DNA of 64,000 bases from Sipunculus nudus (lineage: Eukaryota > Annelida > Sipuncula > Golfingiida > Sipunculidae): assembly GCA_026874595.1 (NCBI GenBank), contig CM049322.1, positions 3,021,900-3,085,899 of the forward strand, read 5' to 3'. The translations under genes and the position numbers were made by a program. The notes under the pieces are model-generated. The model was not told the DNA's origin. It made no database searches and worked only from the letters and a program-made list of their open reading frames with translations. This document shows, one piece after another, positions 45,500 through 58,458 of the stretch. Position 1 is the first letter of the stretch; each line of letters opens with the position of its first letter.

Positions 45500-46750
45500 T
45501 TACCATTGATATAAAAATAAACGGATCGACGACATCAGCTTACTTTTTTGAAGCCACGATAAATGAATAGCCAATATATGCTAATATATTTATGTTCCCT
45601 TATTAACAATAACGCAAGGAGGCAGGAAACTACGATCAATGCAAAAAGAACATGTAAAATATTTAAACAATATGATTAGATAACATACATTACAAACCAA
45701 TACATGATGACCATGGCTTTAAATTATAAACATTATACATACATACATACATATATACATATAGATAATTAATTACATGTATACATATTTTATTACTGAT
45801 AGATTATGTGTATCAGCCCTTGGCATACCGGTTAATAGACCACTGTTGTTCAGCAACTGATAAAAATATATATACTATACCTAATATAGCAAGCTTAAAA
45901 CAAATGCTTGCGGTTACCTCCACCAAAAAAAATACATATATAAGGTTGACAGAGAGTGTGTTTTCCGACTTCACATTGCGAATCGTGAGATGGCCCTATC
46001 TTTGGATCCAAATAAATAAAAGAAAGTCTGACATTGATGAGCGGTACACAGTATACCGAAACTGTGCATGAAGTAGCGTATCTTTTTTTTATAATTGACC
46101 GGGGACCCCGTTCACATTTATCACGGATCTTCTCGTACCATGCGTCGGGATATACACGTCAAACAGACATTTATACAGCAGCATCTCATGTACGCTATCC
46201 ATAGCGTTCAAACGACAAAATATTCATTTTATAAATAGATACATATATTCTATGTTAGCCCTTAAGCAAACGCTGATATTAAAACATCACATTTATGTGG
46301 AAAGAAAAATGGCAAAACACTGTAAACAGACGATCTCGAAAATTTAACAATTCAAAAGTATTTGTGTTCAGGTCAGGATTGTTTGGATACAGGATGATAA
46401 AAACCGAGAAAACAAAATATATTAGAATTAATTCAGTCATAGGGTTGTTCATAAGAAACCCAAACCCAAGGCTTAGTTATATGTTGAACAAGAGATATTT
46501 TTGTGGAGCCCGTTGGCCATCAAAATTAGGATGTGATAAAACAGTGTACTACAGCTAGATCTCAAATCATCTGGTTTAGTTTAATAAATGGAGCCTCAAT
46601 CACCCCTGAAAAATATTGTCCAATATCTCAGTATTCAGGTGCAAATATTTGAAATCACCCCGCTTTGAACACACTACGCACGATACCCGACAGCTCGTCT
46701 CCAAAAAACGTGTATATCACGACGTATGGCATAGAGGAGACCCGTGATAA
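45500..46750. other. No supported gene; short microsatellite
   Basis: Contains (CATA)n at about 45735-45755 and AT-rich sequence. Short open frames at 45808-46071 and 46295-46558 lack splice signals or recognisable motifs. Confidence 0.5.
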
Positions 46751-46754
46751 AAGT

Positions 46755-47230
46755 GTATATTCATATTCATGGTGGTGACACCTTATCGTTGTCACGCAAT
46801 TCCCCGTTTCTGGTCTTGAGGTTAGGTTAACGTATTAGCACGTGGGTGGGTTAAGTGCCGGGTGCATTGCATTTGGGACAGAGACTGGGCCCTGATGTTA
46901 TTGGCTGATACAAAGTGTGACGTCACAACAAATCTCAGAAATTACTTAAATCTAACTATATCTTTTGTTTTTTGTTCTTCCTTGACAATGTGGCGCTGAC
47001 ATTGTGAGGAATATTAAGCTTTTGGTGTAATTTAGTATTTTTAACCACAGGATTTATCCCTGTGGCTGACGTCACGGATTAGTTCACAGTTCTCATTGAC
47101 GTGTCAATAATTTTTTAGAACCACAACCTCATGCTTTTTTGTAGACAAATAAATAAAAAAAAGACTTTCTTCAAGAAGTCGCCTTCAGTTTATGGAAATC
47201 TTACTTAATAATTTTTATAATTTAAGTGTG
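46755..47230. promoter_or_regulatory. Duplicated promoter-like block, copy 1
   Basis: About 480 bases are collinear with 53550-54010. It contains CACGTG (46839-46844), ATTGGCTG (an inverted CCAAT box, ~46900) and TGACGTCA at 46918-46925 and 47067-47074. The E-box and its flank (GCACGTGGGTGGGTTA) are kept in the copy. No conserved reading frame runs through both copies, so regulatory or plain repetitive sequence is more likely than coding. Confidence 0.4.
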
Positions 47231-48299
47231 TAATACGATAATATTATGAGATCACCATAACAGGTCATATATACATAACACTACATACATACATAACCGG
47301 TAGATTACCGGCAGATGGCGCTGCTGCCACGACTATTCACTCCGACATATTTTTCACATACTGCAGATTAATTTGTACACCTGAACGCAGGCAGTTGGTG
47401 TGAAAAACACTGTCGGTGTAGTCCTCAGCCCGCCTTAATCAGAATGTCGATAATGGAGTAACTAACCTGTACAAGCAAAACCTTACAACAGACCATAACT
47501 ACACAGCCGACCGAAGGTTGTTGTTGTAAAAATCTGAGCCCCGGTAATCCCCGGTTAAGCGGGGGTGGGGGGGGGGGCTTTATTTAAAGGATAGCTTTAA
47601 TCTTCGTTCAGGTAATCGAGTACTTCCGTGAGCAAGTGTATGTACGCATTCGTTATTTCCTGACAAATTCTATTGGCCAGATTATTTCTGTTTAAAGTTT
47701 GAGACTTTTAATTGGTTCGAATCGCTACCTACACCCGTAGTCCATTATCCGCCAAGAGATGGCAGCATTTTCTAGGTCATGGCAGGTCAATTCAGTTATC
47801 CTGACAGCCATGCGTGACATTAATTCCAGGGCAGGGCTGTTAAAAAAAAAACAAAATTAATGTGTTCTAAGTGATAAATTTATCAAATCGATCGAAAATA
47901 TTAAAATATATTGTCAGACGTTTATTTAGGCTGCTTCATAAATTTGGGTGAGTCCGTATCTGATAACGTCCGGAACTCGGCGGTAATCACGATGACTCCG
48001 CGTGCAGTTTCATGCCAGATTATTTTATCCAAACAAAAAGCTTGTCCCCGATGTTGTTGGCTAAACGACGCTCAGCTTTATTTATCATTTGAGGCATTAG
48101 GTTATTACAAATTATTATTAGGAATAACGAATTGATTAATACGATTTAGAACAGGATAACGAACAGAGCCGAAGATGTAGTACACAGTACACAAACATTA
48201 TATACGGCGTCAAACAGTCACTGCGTGTGTATCTTTTCTTTTAAAATTAACGGTCGCCAAATCCATCATCATCACGGATCTCCTACCTGGTCACGTGAT

Positions 48300-48745
48300 A
48301 CACACGTTTTTCGTCCCATCACGCAAATGTGTTCAAAGGAAGATCATTCTAAATACTTCAACGAAATACTGAAATATTTGACGATATTTTTTAAGAGGGG
48401 CAATTGCAGCGCCATCTACCAAACTACGCCGCTTAAGGAGCCCCTTGGCCGAAATCCCAGATTCTCATAGTCCTAGAGGGCTCGATAAAGCATTTGTAAA
48501 CATCCTCAGTCAGTCAGTATGTCATGATCCAGCTGTAGTACACTGTTTTACCACCAGGGGACAGCACGGTGAAATGCTTATTAGGGCCTTTTGAATGGCT
48601 TAACTAAATTTTGATATATTTTCCATATACATGTATATCTCAACTTGTATCAACGAACAACTCGCCCTTGAAAAGCCCTTCCCGTAGAAACCCGGGCGAA
48701 GCCCGGCTGACTTGTCCAATAAAGATCTGATAATAGTGTTATTTT
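48300..48745. repeat. Diverged duplication (partner 52430-53430)
   Basis: Shared anchors: 'GAAATATTTGACGATATTTT' with 'GATATATTTGACAATATTTT', 'GTACACTGTTTTACCAC.AGG', 'TTTTGAATG.CT.AA.TAA', and 'CTCG.CC.TG.AAAGCCC.T'. Relative to copy 2 the two duplicated blocks (this and the promoter-like one) are in swapped order. Confidence 0.6.
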
Positions 48746-49036
48746 ACGATGAAACTTCAAGTCCTAGATTGAATTATGCATTAATTATTTAATTATGGAA
48801 TCCACCCATATAATCATTCATAATTTCAAGATTCTTATTTCTGAAATATAACACATTGTTGATATTAGACCAAATTGTCACACATTTTTGTGAATAACTC
48901 ATATTTCACGGAATAAAATTAAATCCTAGTTTTATGGCAAAATAATTTTTATTTGACAGTATGGTGTGGGGGGGTAATATGTACACCCTCACTAAGAGTT
49001 GACCTTTCAGGACTACCAGCCATCGCATGTTGGCTG

Positions 49037-49265
49037 GGCCGTTTCCATTCATCCGTACGCGTAGTCAGTATGCGTAGTCCGTATCCGCACGCTGCCGGGA
49101 GCGATTTTTGTGCACTACGCATACCTATGATATTAGTCTTTCGTTAACCAAACATATTGGCATTTGGTTGAATTTTGTTTTCCTATTTCAACATACACGT
49201 GTTTTCGAAATGCTTGAGCCGTTAACATCAGCACCGAGTGTAAAATAATAATAATAATAACATAT

Positions 49266-49316
<51 letters not shown>

Positions 49317-49539
49317 ATATTTAAATAATTTAACAAGTAAACTTTTGTTGCTAATATTTGGAAATGTACAATGAATGTATGGTGAAATGGCTTACAAAGA
49401 AAGCAATCTTCAGCCATCAATCACCTATCAACTCGGAGAACGGATTATTTATGGAAAACGAACTTTATTTCCGGATATGGACTACGCATGCGGACATTAC
49501 GGATACGTACTACGCACCTATGGAAAACCACCTTTATAC
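49037..49539 (+). mobile_element. MITE-like element with 'TTTCCAT' inverted ends
   Basis: The left end GGGCCGTTTCCATTCATCCG and the inverted right end GGTGGTTTTCCATAGGTGCG share the TTTCCAT core, followed on both sides by TACGCGTAG/CGTAGTACG-type words (ACTACGCAT, CGTATCCG). It is about 500 bases with (TA)n at 49269-49312 in the middle. No transposase is present. The ends recall PIF/Harbinger-like MITEs, but I cannot place a target duplication. Confidence 0.45.
49269..49312. repeat. (TA)n microsatellite
   Basis: About 22 TA units inside the MITE-like element, preceded by a short (AAT)n run at 49243-49258. Confidence 0.97.
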
Positions 49540-49824
49540 ACCCTAATACGAGTAATTGTATTACTCTGTGGTAAAAGTGTATTATTAGCAGAGTTGTATC
49601 AACGGTGGATATAATTTAAAAAGACGAAACCCTTAGGGCTATTCCGAAAAAAAGGTGGCTGGAGTCTAGGTCGGTGACAGTTAATCAATAACATATAATT
49701 GTATCCATAAATATTATTTTGCTATGTTTTAAATAAACAAAGGCAGGGCATATATCTGTTAATACTACTGACAAATACGAAGAAATGTATGGATATAATA
49801 ATTATAATTAAGATTACTTTCATA

Positions 49825-49825
<1 letters not shown>

Positions 49826-49865
<40 letters not shown>
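49826..49865. repeat. (TA)n microsatellite before a SINE
   Basis: About 20 AT dinucleotides directly 5' of the tRNA-like sequence at 49880. Confidence 0.96.
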
Positions 49866-49866
<1 letters not shown>

Positions 49867-49879
49867 CTGTCTCGCTATT

Positions 49880-49995
49880 GAAGCTTGCTTTTCTAGCGAA
49901 GCGGTTGGTACGCCGGACTTGTGCGCCACCGACATGGGTTCGTTTCCCGGATCGGTCCAGTATTTTCCCCTGAGGAATTTGTCTTCGTAACAATA
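49880..49995 (+). mobile_element. Second tRNA-derived SINE family, partial copy
   Basis: A box-like TAGCGAAGCGGTTGGTACGC and B box GGGTTCGTTTCCC are spaced as in a tRNA gene. The acceptor-stem halves do not pair and the body continues 'CAGTATTTTCCCCTGAGGAA' into a short TATATA tail. It differs from the SINEs at 25805 and 45271. Confidence 0.6.
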
Positions 49996-50789
49996 TATAT
50001 ACTAGCTGCACCCGTGGATCCACGGCTCTCTCTGATGCATATTTTTGTAATGAGCTGATAGGAACTAAACGACGCATATTTTAATCCTAAGGTTTTTGCA
50101 GGAACTTTTGTCATGTGTGTTTCACTTATATAATATGAAGATAACTTCTACTAGAATTTTCCAGAAACACCCTCCCCCAAAATATCAACACAGAAAGAAA
50201 AAGTATTGTATTCCAGAAATCAAACACACACAAAAAATGTATTTGGAAAGAGACGAGGGGCATATACAGGGTGTACGAATTTTTAAGTGAGAATTTTTTT
50301 TCCGATAAAAAACATAGGTCCGACAGCTTCATTGCTTGGGAAATATCGTGGATATAACGATTATATAAAGAAGCATTATACCGTGAAATTATATGAGAGA
50401 TGCTTTGTATTAGTTGAAGCTCAGGCGACATTGTGAAACACGATGTTAATTAAGTGAAGTGAGTTGACGGTATAGTCTAAGGCATGTAAACAGACACATG
50501 CGTTATTTGTATACACATGCATATGTAGCCCCTTGTACGCGACACGTATAGCTAACAATGTGAAAAAGATAGTCCCAGAAAATATGTTCCAACAGTATTA
50601 AATGTTTGGTTTAAGTACTGTAAATTATCATGGAATAAGCAGGTCTGACGCACAATTGACTACTCACCTAGATACAAATAAAGCAGGATGATATATTTCG
50701 ATGAAAGCATTTAGCAAAGAAACCACTTCAGCCTTGGTTCTTTGCATTGTCTTTCAGCAAATAAACGCAAACTGTAACATACAGATTTT

Positions 50790-51860
50790 GCTGAAAATTT
50801 GTAGAGGGGCATAATAAAACTGCATCCATAATTCATTACATTTTTGGAGGTTATCGGAATCACCATGGTATTTTTTCTTAAGTGCCATAATCACAAATCC
50901 ACGAAGGAATAATTATAAGGGGCCATTCCTTTGTCCCCGAGAAGAAGCCGACCATTCGTAAGGAGTTGTTCTGCCACTTGCCTGGTGAACCTATGTTATT
51001 GAACCATGACAATGTTTTACATAAAACGTGCACGTATGAACGAACGACTGATTAATACATTCCGGAGGGGGTTCCAAAGTCCCCAAGAGATCGAGGAGCC
51101 TCAGAAGTGTGTGCAATCCCCCCCCCCCCCCCCCCCCGGGCTTCCTTTTGGAAAAAAAACTTTTCCAAAATATAAATCTGCCCAACCATTAAAACCATTG
51201 TTATCATGGAAAGATACTTCTGAATGTATAAAAACCAACATACCTGTAAACCTACAAACTTGAATCTAAATATTTAACTTCCTTTTGACAGAGTAAATTT
51301 CCTTACAATGGCGATACAATGGAAATGGGGTGCAGTGGATTACAGGTCGCCTCCTGAAAAAGTCTGACAGGCAAAAATGGTTTGCTTAACATTTGTAGAG
51401 GGTAAGGGTAAAGACATATCAATTGTCCATTTCATTTTGGAGATAATAAGAATCACCACAATATATATTTTCTTATAAACCATTATGACAAAGGACCATT
51501 CCTTTGTCCCCGTGAGGAAGCCACCCATTCGTATGTTCACACATGGAACGCATACACGTGAACACATGACTGATATTAAAGATTTTGGTGGAGGTCTGTA
51601 CGCCCTGACTACAGATTCTAGTTTGTTATCAATTTAAAGATGTACCGGTGATATTTTTTCATGTTTCACCGTCCGTACAGACAACGGATCTTAACAAATA
51701 TATGTGAAACCCGAGTGATAATTAAGTTGTGGGGCTTCTTTTTCAAAAAGAAATTATAAAACGCATGACTTGGCCGAACTTTTGAAACCATGGTTATCAT
51801 CGAAAGATATTTTTCGAATGTATACAAATCAACATACCTGTAACCCATAAAAATTGTCAA
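50790..51860. repeat. Tandem duplication, ~590-base period, two diverged copies
   Basis: The left copy (~50790-51290) and right copy (~51376-51860) share 'ATTTGTAGAGGG', 'TTTTGGAG.TTATC.GAATCACC', 'CCATTCCTTTGTCCCCG', 'CCATTCGTA', 'GGTTATCAT.GAAAGATA', 'CAACATACCTGTAA' and 'ACTTCCTTTTGA.AGAG'. The minus-strand word ACAG|GTATGTT, a possible donor, is kept in both, but no conserved frame accompanies it. A 20-base C run (51118-51137) is present only in the left copy. Confidence 0.8.
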
Positions 51861-52429
51861 ACGGTGGTCTCATCATTTGACTCAGTGCTCGCATTGAAAA
51901 CGGAGTCATGTGGTCTTTGGATTAAAAACATTTACTTCCTTTTGAGAGAGAAAATTCCTTTAGAGGCGTTGGAATGGATATGGGGGATCAATGGGGATTA
52001 TAGTGGATCCGCGTGTCTTTTTGGCAGGACATGCGCTCTGCCCATGGTCTCCACAGGATAGTGAAAATCCCCGAGGCGCCTCCTGGAAAAGCGTCACAGG
52101 CCAGGAGGACCTTGCAGCACAAAAGAAATAGGAGCATCTAATGTGAAAATATTAAAATTATTAATTATTCAGCTTAATTCGGCATTATCCCGCAAAATAA
52201 AACAAACTTGTCCTAGAAGAGCACATTACCGATACGTCTGCCGAATTTGGAGAGTCAAATCAGAACGGAAGCAGGTAAACCGTGGTCTAAAAAAAAACAA
52301 CTATGTATTATTATATAGATATATGGTTTGTTTGTTTGTTCGCAAATTTTTATTTGTTAAAACAAAGGTCATGCGTCGGTTATACACCAGATTTGTCTTG
52401 AACTGTCGGGAACGATGAATGGTGTGTCC

Positions 52430-54010
52430 TATGGGGGTTATTTCCAATATTTCTACTTGAATACTGATATATTTGACAATATTTTCCCCAGGAGCTTGTT
52501 GCAGGCCATCTATCAAACCACGCCGGGTGAGTCAAGATCTAGTGGTAACGTTAGTACACTGTTTTACCACTAGGGGACAGAACTTCATCATTTTGCTGGA
52601 CACCTGCCACTCTTAGAATATGCCTGGTCACTGTCTGCACACAAAGCCTGACGTTTGGGCCTCTTTTGAATGACTGAATAACTAATGTTTATATATTGTC
52701 CACGTTTATCTCAACGTGTATCTCCTTTCCCTAGCATAAAGATATGACCTCAACGCATTGAACCCAAAATACTATAAATGATTTAATGTTGGTGGTTTTC
52801 TCTTTTGCCATGTGTTGCGATTTTTTTCTAGCTATTAAATTCGTTTTATTATCAGTCGCTGATGTTTGTCCCTCTTATGCTATGAATATTCTCTCTTTAC
52901 ACAGCGCTTTACCTATAGGCCTCCTTCCTATATATTGCGGAATTTTCTGTAGAAACGTAAGGTCCCCGCTGCCTCGGGAGCGTACTATGAATATGGACGC
53001 TGTGGATAACGTACTCGATATGATACAGTATAAATGACTGTTTACCTCAGAAGATGATATTTTCGCATTACTTTACCTTTCGCGTATATCCCGAATTTGA
53101 AACCCTCGGGATTTAAAAAGGCCAATCACAAAAAATAACCCTCCAACCAGTCCTAAACATGCACTTGTATACTATAGCTTTAATTTGTTTCAGATGAGAA
53201 AAAGTTATAAACCAACACGATCAATGTTTGTCGCGTTTGGGCTAAAACATATAACAACCATACATTGTTCAAAACCACCTGGCATAATGGTTATAGCAAC
53301 CAGAGCTAAACAAACCATTCAATACATTATTGCAAATTCAAGGCTCTGTGATCAGATTCATTCACAGAGCCCATGTCAACTCGTCCCTGGAAAGCCCGTC
53401 CCGCAGAAATCCGGTCGATGTTCAGCTGACATTTAAAACAGAAAATTTTATAATATTTGTATGATCAGGAAATACTGCGCTGAGAGCATACTTTCATTAA
53501 AAATGACTGGCAGTAATTGATAAAACAGACAGGGCACATTACTTTTCACTTTTCATATTCATGGTGGTGGCACCAAATCGTGGCCTAATAATTGCCTTTT
53601 TGTGGTTATGTGAACGCATGAGCACGTGGGTGGGTTATCTGCCGGGTGCGTTGCATTTAGGACAAAGACTGAGTCCGGATGTGATTTGCTGGTGCAAAGT
53701 GGGACGTCACAGCGAAATTTAGAATTACTTAAATCTGCCAAAACCTGTAGTTCTTGTTCTTTCTTGAATGAGTTGGGCTTACATTGTGAGGAATACTAAG
53801 CTTGTGACGAGATCTAGAATTCTGAGCCACAGAGATTTCCCTGTTGCTGATATCACTGTTGAGTTGACAGTTCTCATAAATGTGTCAATAGCTCTATTAC
53901 AGTCACACATTTTTTTTGTGAAAATAAATCAAAACGTGTCTTTCTTCCAGGTTCAGTTTATACAAATTTATATCTATAAAGTTTTAATTGTGTGACATTA
54001 AAATGAGATC
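52430..54010. repeat. Partner of the duplications at 46755 and 48300
   Basis: 52430-52740 and 53330-53430 match 48300-48745; 53550-54010 matches 46755-47230. CACGTG is retained at 53623-53628, while the full CRE is reduced to GGACGTCA at 53702. The short open frames here are not conserved in the partner copies. Confidence 0.65.
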
Positions 54011-54783
54011 TGCAATACGTTTGCATGACTTTTACCTGGCGGGAACGATGCCAAATGTGTCCTAAGGGGTATTTTTCCCATATTTTCCTAAATCATCATC
54101 AAACTTCATCAACAGTCACAGCATGCAACCGCCCCCCCCCTCTCCGACCCCATGTAATGTCACATACATTACACCCAAACCTTACCTAATTAATTTCAGT
54201 CTGTCACAGACTGCTAACATTATCTGAAAGTTTCAGAATATTAGGTATTACTTTATTATGGAGGTTATCATCCGACTTAAAACGTGAACTTTATAATTCA
54301 CATTACTATTTGTGGTTATTTGCATAATTTGTATTATCATATTGTTCATATTAATCTTGATTTACTCTTCGTTACACGGAGGAAATAAAGAAAATCAATC
54401 AATCAAATATCTATGTATAATGGAGACTGAAAAGTGTTTATTTATTTTGATATTCGATATCATATAATGTGTTCAAAGAATTTTAGTGAATGAATCAGGA
54501 ATTTTGAGATGTGGGATGAATCAATTTTAAGGCGGGTCGGATTTAGGATACAGGTGTTGGCGGAGGGTAATGCTCTCCCTGAGTGCTTTCTAGTTCCTTT
54601 TGTATTTGGTTTGTTCTATTTGATATCACCACTTCTATGTCACTATAACAACAGCCCCATTTGGTGAATTGTATCTCTTTTCTTTCATTTATTGAACATA
54701 GCTGTGAAAAAAAAATGCCCTTCACTTTTGATTAATTTCTAGTCTGAATTTTCCCGAAAAGTAACAAGATGTGATGCTGAAGT
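54011..54783. other. Unique sequence left of the satellite
   Basis: AT-rich, no gene supported. A run of nine C lies at 54132-54140. The satellite begins without transition: 'GATGCTGAAGTT' then 'ACATACTGACATCAAGG'. Confidence 0.5.
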
Positions 54784-55610
54784 TACATACTGACATCAAG
54801 GTGTGTTGTTATAGATACATACTGACATCAAGGTGTGTTGTTATAGATACATACTGACAACAAGGTGTGTTGTTATAGATACATACTGACATCAAGGTGT
54901 GTTGTTATAGATACATACTGACATCAAGGTGTGTTGTTATAGATACATACTGACATCAAGGTGTGTTGTTATAGATACATACTGACATCAAGGTGTGTTG
55001 TTATAGATACATACTGACAACAAGGTGTGTTGTTATAGATACATACTGACATCAAGGTGTGTTGTTATAGATACATACTGACATCAAGGTGTGTTGTTAT
55101 AGATACATACTGACATCAAGGTGTGTTGTTATAGATACATACTGACAACAAGGTGTGTTGTTATAGATACATACTGACAACAAGGTGTGTTGTTATAGAT
55201 ACATACTGACATCAAGGTGTGTTGTTATAGATACATACTGACAACAAGGTGTGTTGTTATAGATACATACTGACAACAAGGTGTGTTGTTATAGATACAT
55301 ACTGACATCAAGGTGTGTTGTTATAGATACATACTGACAACAAGGTGTGTTGTTGAAGATACATACTGACATCAAGGTGTGTTGTTATAGATACATACTG
55401 ACATCAAGGTGTGTTGTTATAGATACATACTGACAACAAGGTGTGTTGTTATAGATACATACTGACATCAAGGTGTGTTGTTATAGATACATACTGACAT
55501 CAAGGTGTGTTGTTATAGATACATACTGACATCAAGGTGTGTTGTTATAGATACATACTGACATCAAGGTGTGTTGTTATAGATACATACTGACATCAAG
55601 GTGTGTTGTT

Positions 55611-58458
55611 ATAGATACATACTGACAACAAGGTGTGTTGTTATAGATACATACTGACATCAAGGTGTGTTGTTGAAGATACATACTGACATCAAGGTGT
55701 GTTGTTATAGATACATACTGACATCAAGGTGTGTTGTTGAAGATACATACTGACATCAAGGTGTGTTGTTATAGATACATACTGACATCAAGGTGTGTTG
55801 TTATAGATACATACTGACATCAAGGTGTGTTGTTATAGATACATACTGACATCAAGGTGTGTTGTTGAAGATACATACTGACATCAAGGTGTGTTGTTAT
55901 AGATACATACTGACATCAAGGTGTGTTGTTATAGATACATACTGACATCAAGGTGTGTTGTTATAGATACATACTGACATCAAGGTGTGTTGTTGAAGAT
56001 ACATACTGACATCAAGGTGTGTTGTTATAGATACATACTGACATCAAGGTGTGTTGTTGAAGATACATACTGACAACAAGGTGTGTTGTTATAGACACAT
56101 ACTGACATCAAGGTGTGTTGTTATAGATACATACTGACATCAAGGTGTGTTGTTATAGATACATACTGACATCAAGGTGTGTTGTTATAGATACATACTG
56201 ACAACAAGGTGTGTTGTTATAGATACATACTGACATCAAGGTGTGTTGTTGAAGATACATACTGACATCAAGGTGTGTTGTTATAGATACATACTGACAT
56301 CAAGGTGTGTTGTTATAGATACATACTGACATCAAGGTGTGTTGTTATAGATACATACTGACAACAAGGTGTGTTGTTATAGATACATACTGACATCAAG
56401 GTGTGTTGTTGAAGATACATACTGACATCAAGGTGTGTTGTTGAAGATACATACTGACATCAAGGTGTGTTGTTGAAGATACATACTGACATCAAGGTGT
56501 GTTGTTATAGATACATACTGACATCAAGGTGTGTTGTTATAGATACATACTGACATCAAGGTGTGTTGTTATAGATACATACTGACAACAAGGTGTGTTG
56601 TTATAGATACATACTGACATCAAGGTGTGTTGTTGAAGATACATACTGACATCAAGGTGTGTTGTTATAGATACATACTGACATCAAGGTGTGTTGTTAT
56701 AGATACATACTGACATCAAGGTGTGTTGTTATAGATACATACTGACATCAAGGTGTGTTGTTATAGATACATACTGACATCAAGGTGTGTTGTTATAGAT
56801 ACATACTGACATCAAGGTGTGTTGTTATAGATACATACTGACATCAAGGTGTGTTGTTGAAGATACATACTGACATCAAGGTGTGTTGTTATAGATACAT
56901 ACTGACATCAAGGTGTGTTGTTATAGATACATACTGACATCAAGGTGTGTTGTTATAGATACATACTGACATCAAGGTGTGTTGTTATAGATACATACTG
57001 ACATCAAGGTGTGTTGTTATAGATACATACTGACATCAAGGTGTGTTGTTATAGATACATACTGACATCAAGGTGTGTTGTTATAGATACATACTGACAT
57101 CAAGGTGTGTTGTTATAGATACATACTGACATCAAGGTGTGTTGTTATAGATACATACTGACATCAAGGTGTGTTGTTATAGATACATACTGACATCAAG
57201 GTGTGTTGTTATAGATACATACTGACATCAAGGTGTGTTGTTATAGATACATACTGACATCAAGGTGTGTTGTTATAGATACATACTGACATCAAGGTGT
57301 GTTGTTATAGATACATACTGACATCAAGGTGTGTTGTTATAGATACATACTGACATCAAGGTGTGTTGTTATAGATACATACTGACATCAAGGTGTGTTG
57401 TTATAGATACATACTGACATCAAGGTGTGTTGTTATAGATACATACTGACATCAAGGTGTGTTGTTATAGATACATACTGACATCAAGGTGTGTTGTTAT
57501 AGATACATACTGACATCAAGGTGTGTTGTTATAGATACATACTGACATCAAGGTGTGTTGTTATAGATACATACTGACATCAAGGTGTGTTGTTATAGAT
57601 ACATACTGACATCAAGGTGTGTTGTTATAGATACATACTGACATCAAGGTGTGTTGTTATAGATACATACTGACATCAAGGTGTGTTGTTATAGATACAT
57701 ACTGACATCAAGGTGTGTTGTTATAGATACATACTGACATCAAGGTGTGTTGTTATAGATACATACTGACATCAAGGTGTGTTGTTATAGATACATACTG
57801 ACATCAAGGTGTGTTGTTATAGATACATACTGACATCAAGGTGTGTTGTTATAGATACATACTGACATCAAGGTGTGTTGTTATAGATACATACTGACAT
57901 CAAGGTGTGTTGTTATAGATACATACTGACATCAAGGTGTGTTGTTATAGATACATACTGACATCAAGGTGTGTTGTTATAGATACATACTGACATCAAG
58001 GTGTGTTGTTATAGATACATACTGACATCAAGGTGTGTTGTTATAGATACATACTGACATCAAGGTGTGTTGTTATAGATACATACTGACATCAAGGTGT
58101 GTTGTTATAGATACATACTGACAACAAGGTGTGTTGTTATAGATACATACTGACAACAAGGTGTGTTGTTATAGATACATACTGACATCAAGGTGTGTTG
58201 TTATAGATACATACTGACATCAAGGTGTGTTGTTATAGATACATACTGACATCAAGGTGTGTTGTTATAGATACATACTGACAACAAGGTGTGTTGTTGA
58301 AGATACATACTGACATCAAGGTGTGTTGTTATAGATACATACTGACATCAAGGTGTGTTGTTATAGATACATACTGACATCAAGGTGTGTTGTTATAGAT
58401 ACATACTGACATCAAGGTGTGTTGTTATAGATACATACTGACATCAAGGTGTGTTGTT
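55611..58458 (+). repeat. Satellite higher-order block, copy 1 (89 units)
   Basis: I coded units by their variants. From 55611 to 58458 the order of variant units equals that of 60507-63354, offset 4,896 bases (153 units). The shared order includes the rare position-6 C unit at 56091, three successive GAAG units from 56411, and a run of 38 plain units from 56891. The only difference I found is a single A at position 18 in the second copy (62011). Outside the block the order disagrees. Confidence 0.85.

Noticed and set aside
49890-49965. Functional tRNA gene
   Set aside because: A- and B-box-like words are present, but acceptor halves do not pair and the sequence continues into a SINE-like body with a TA tail.
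53559-53741. 60-codon minus frame in the promoter-like block
   Set aside because: The frame is not kept in the duplicate at 46755-47230.
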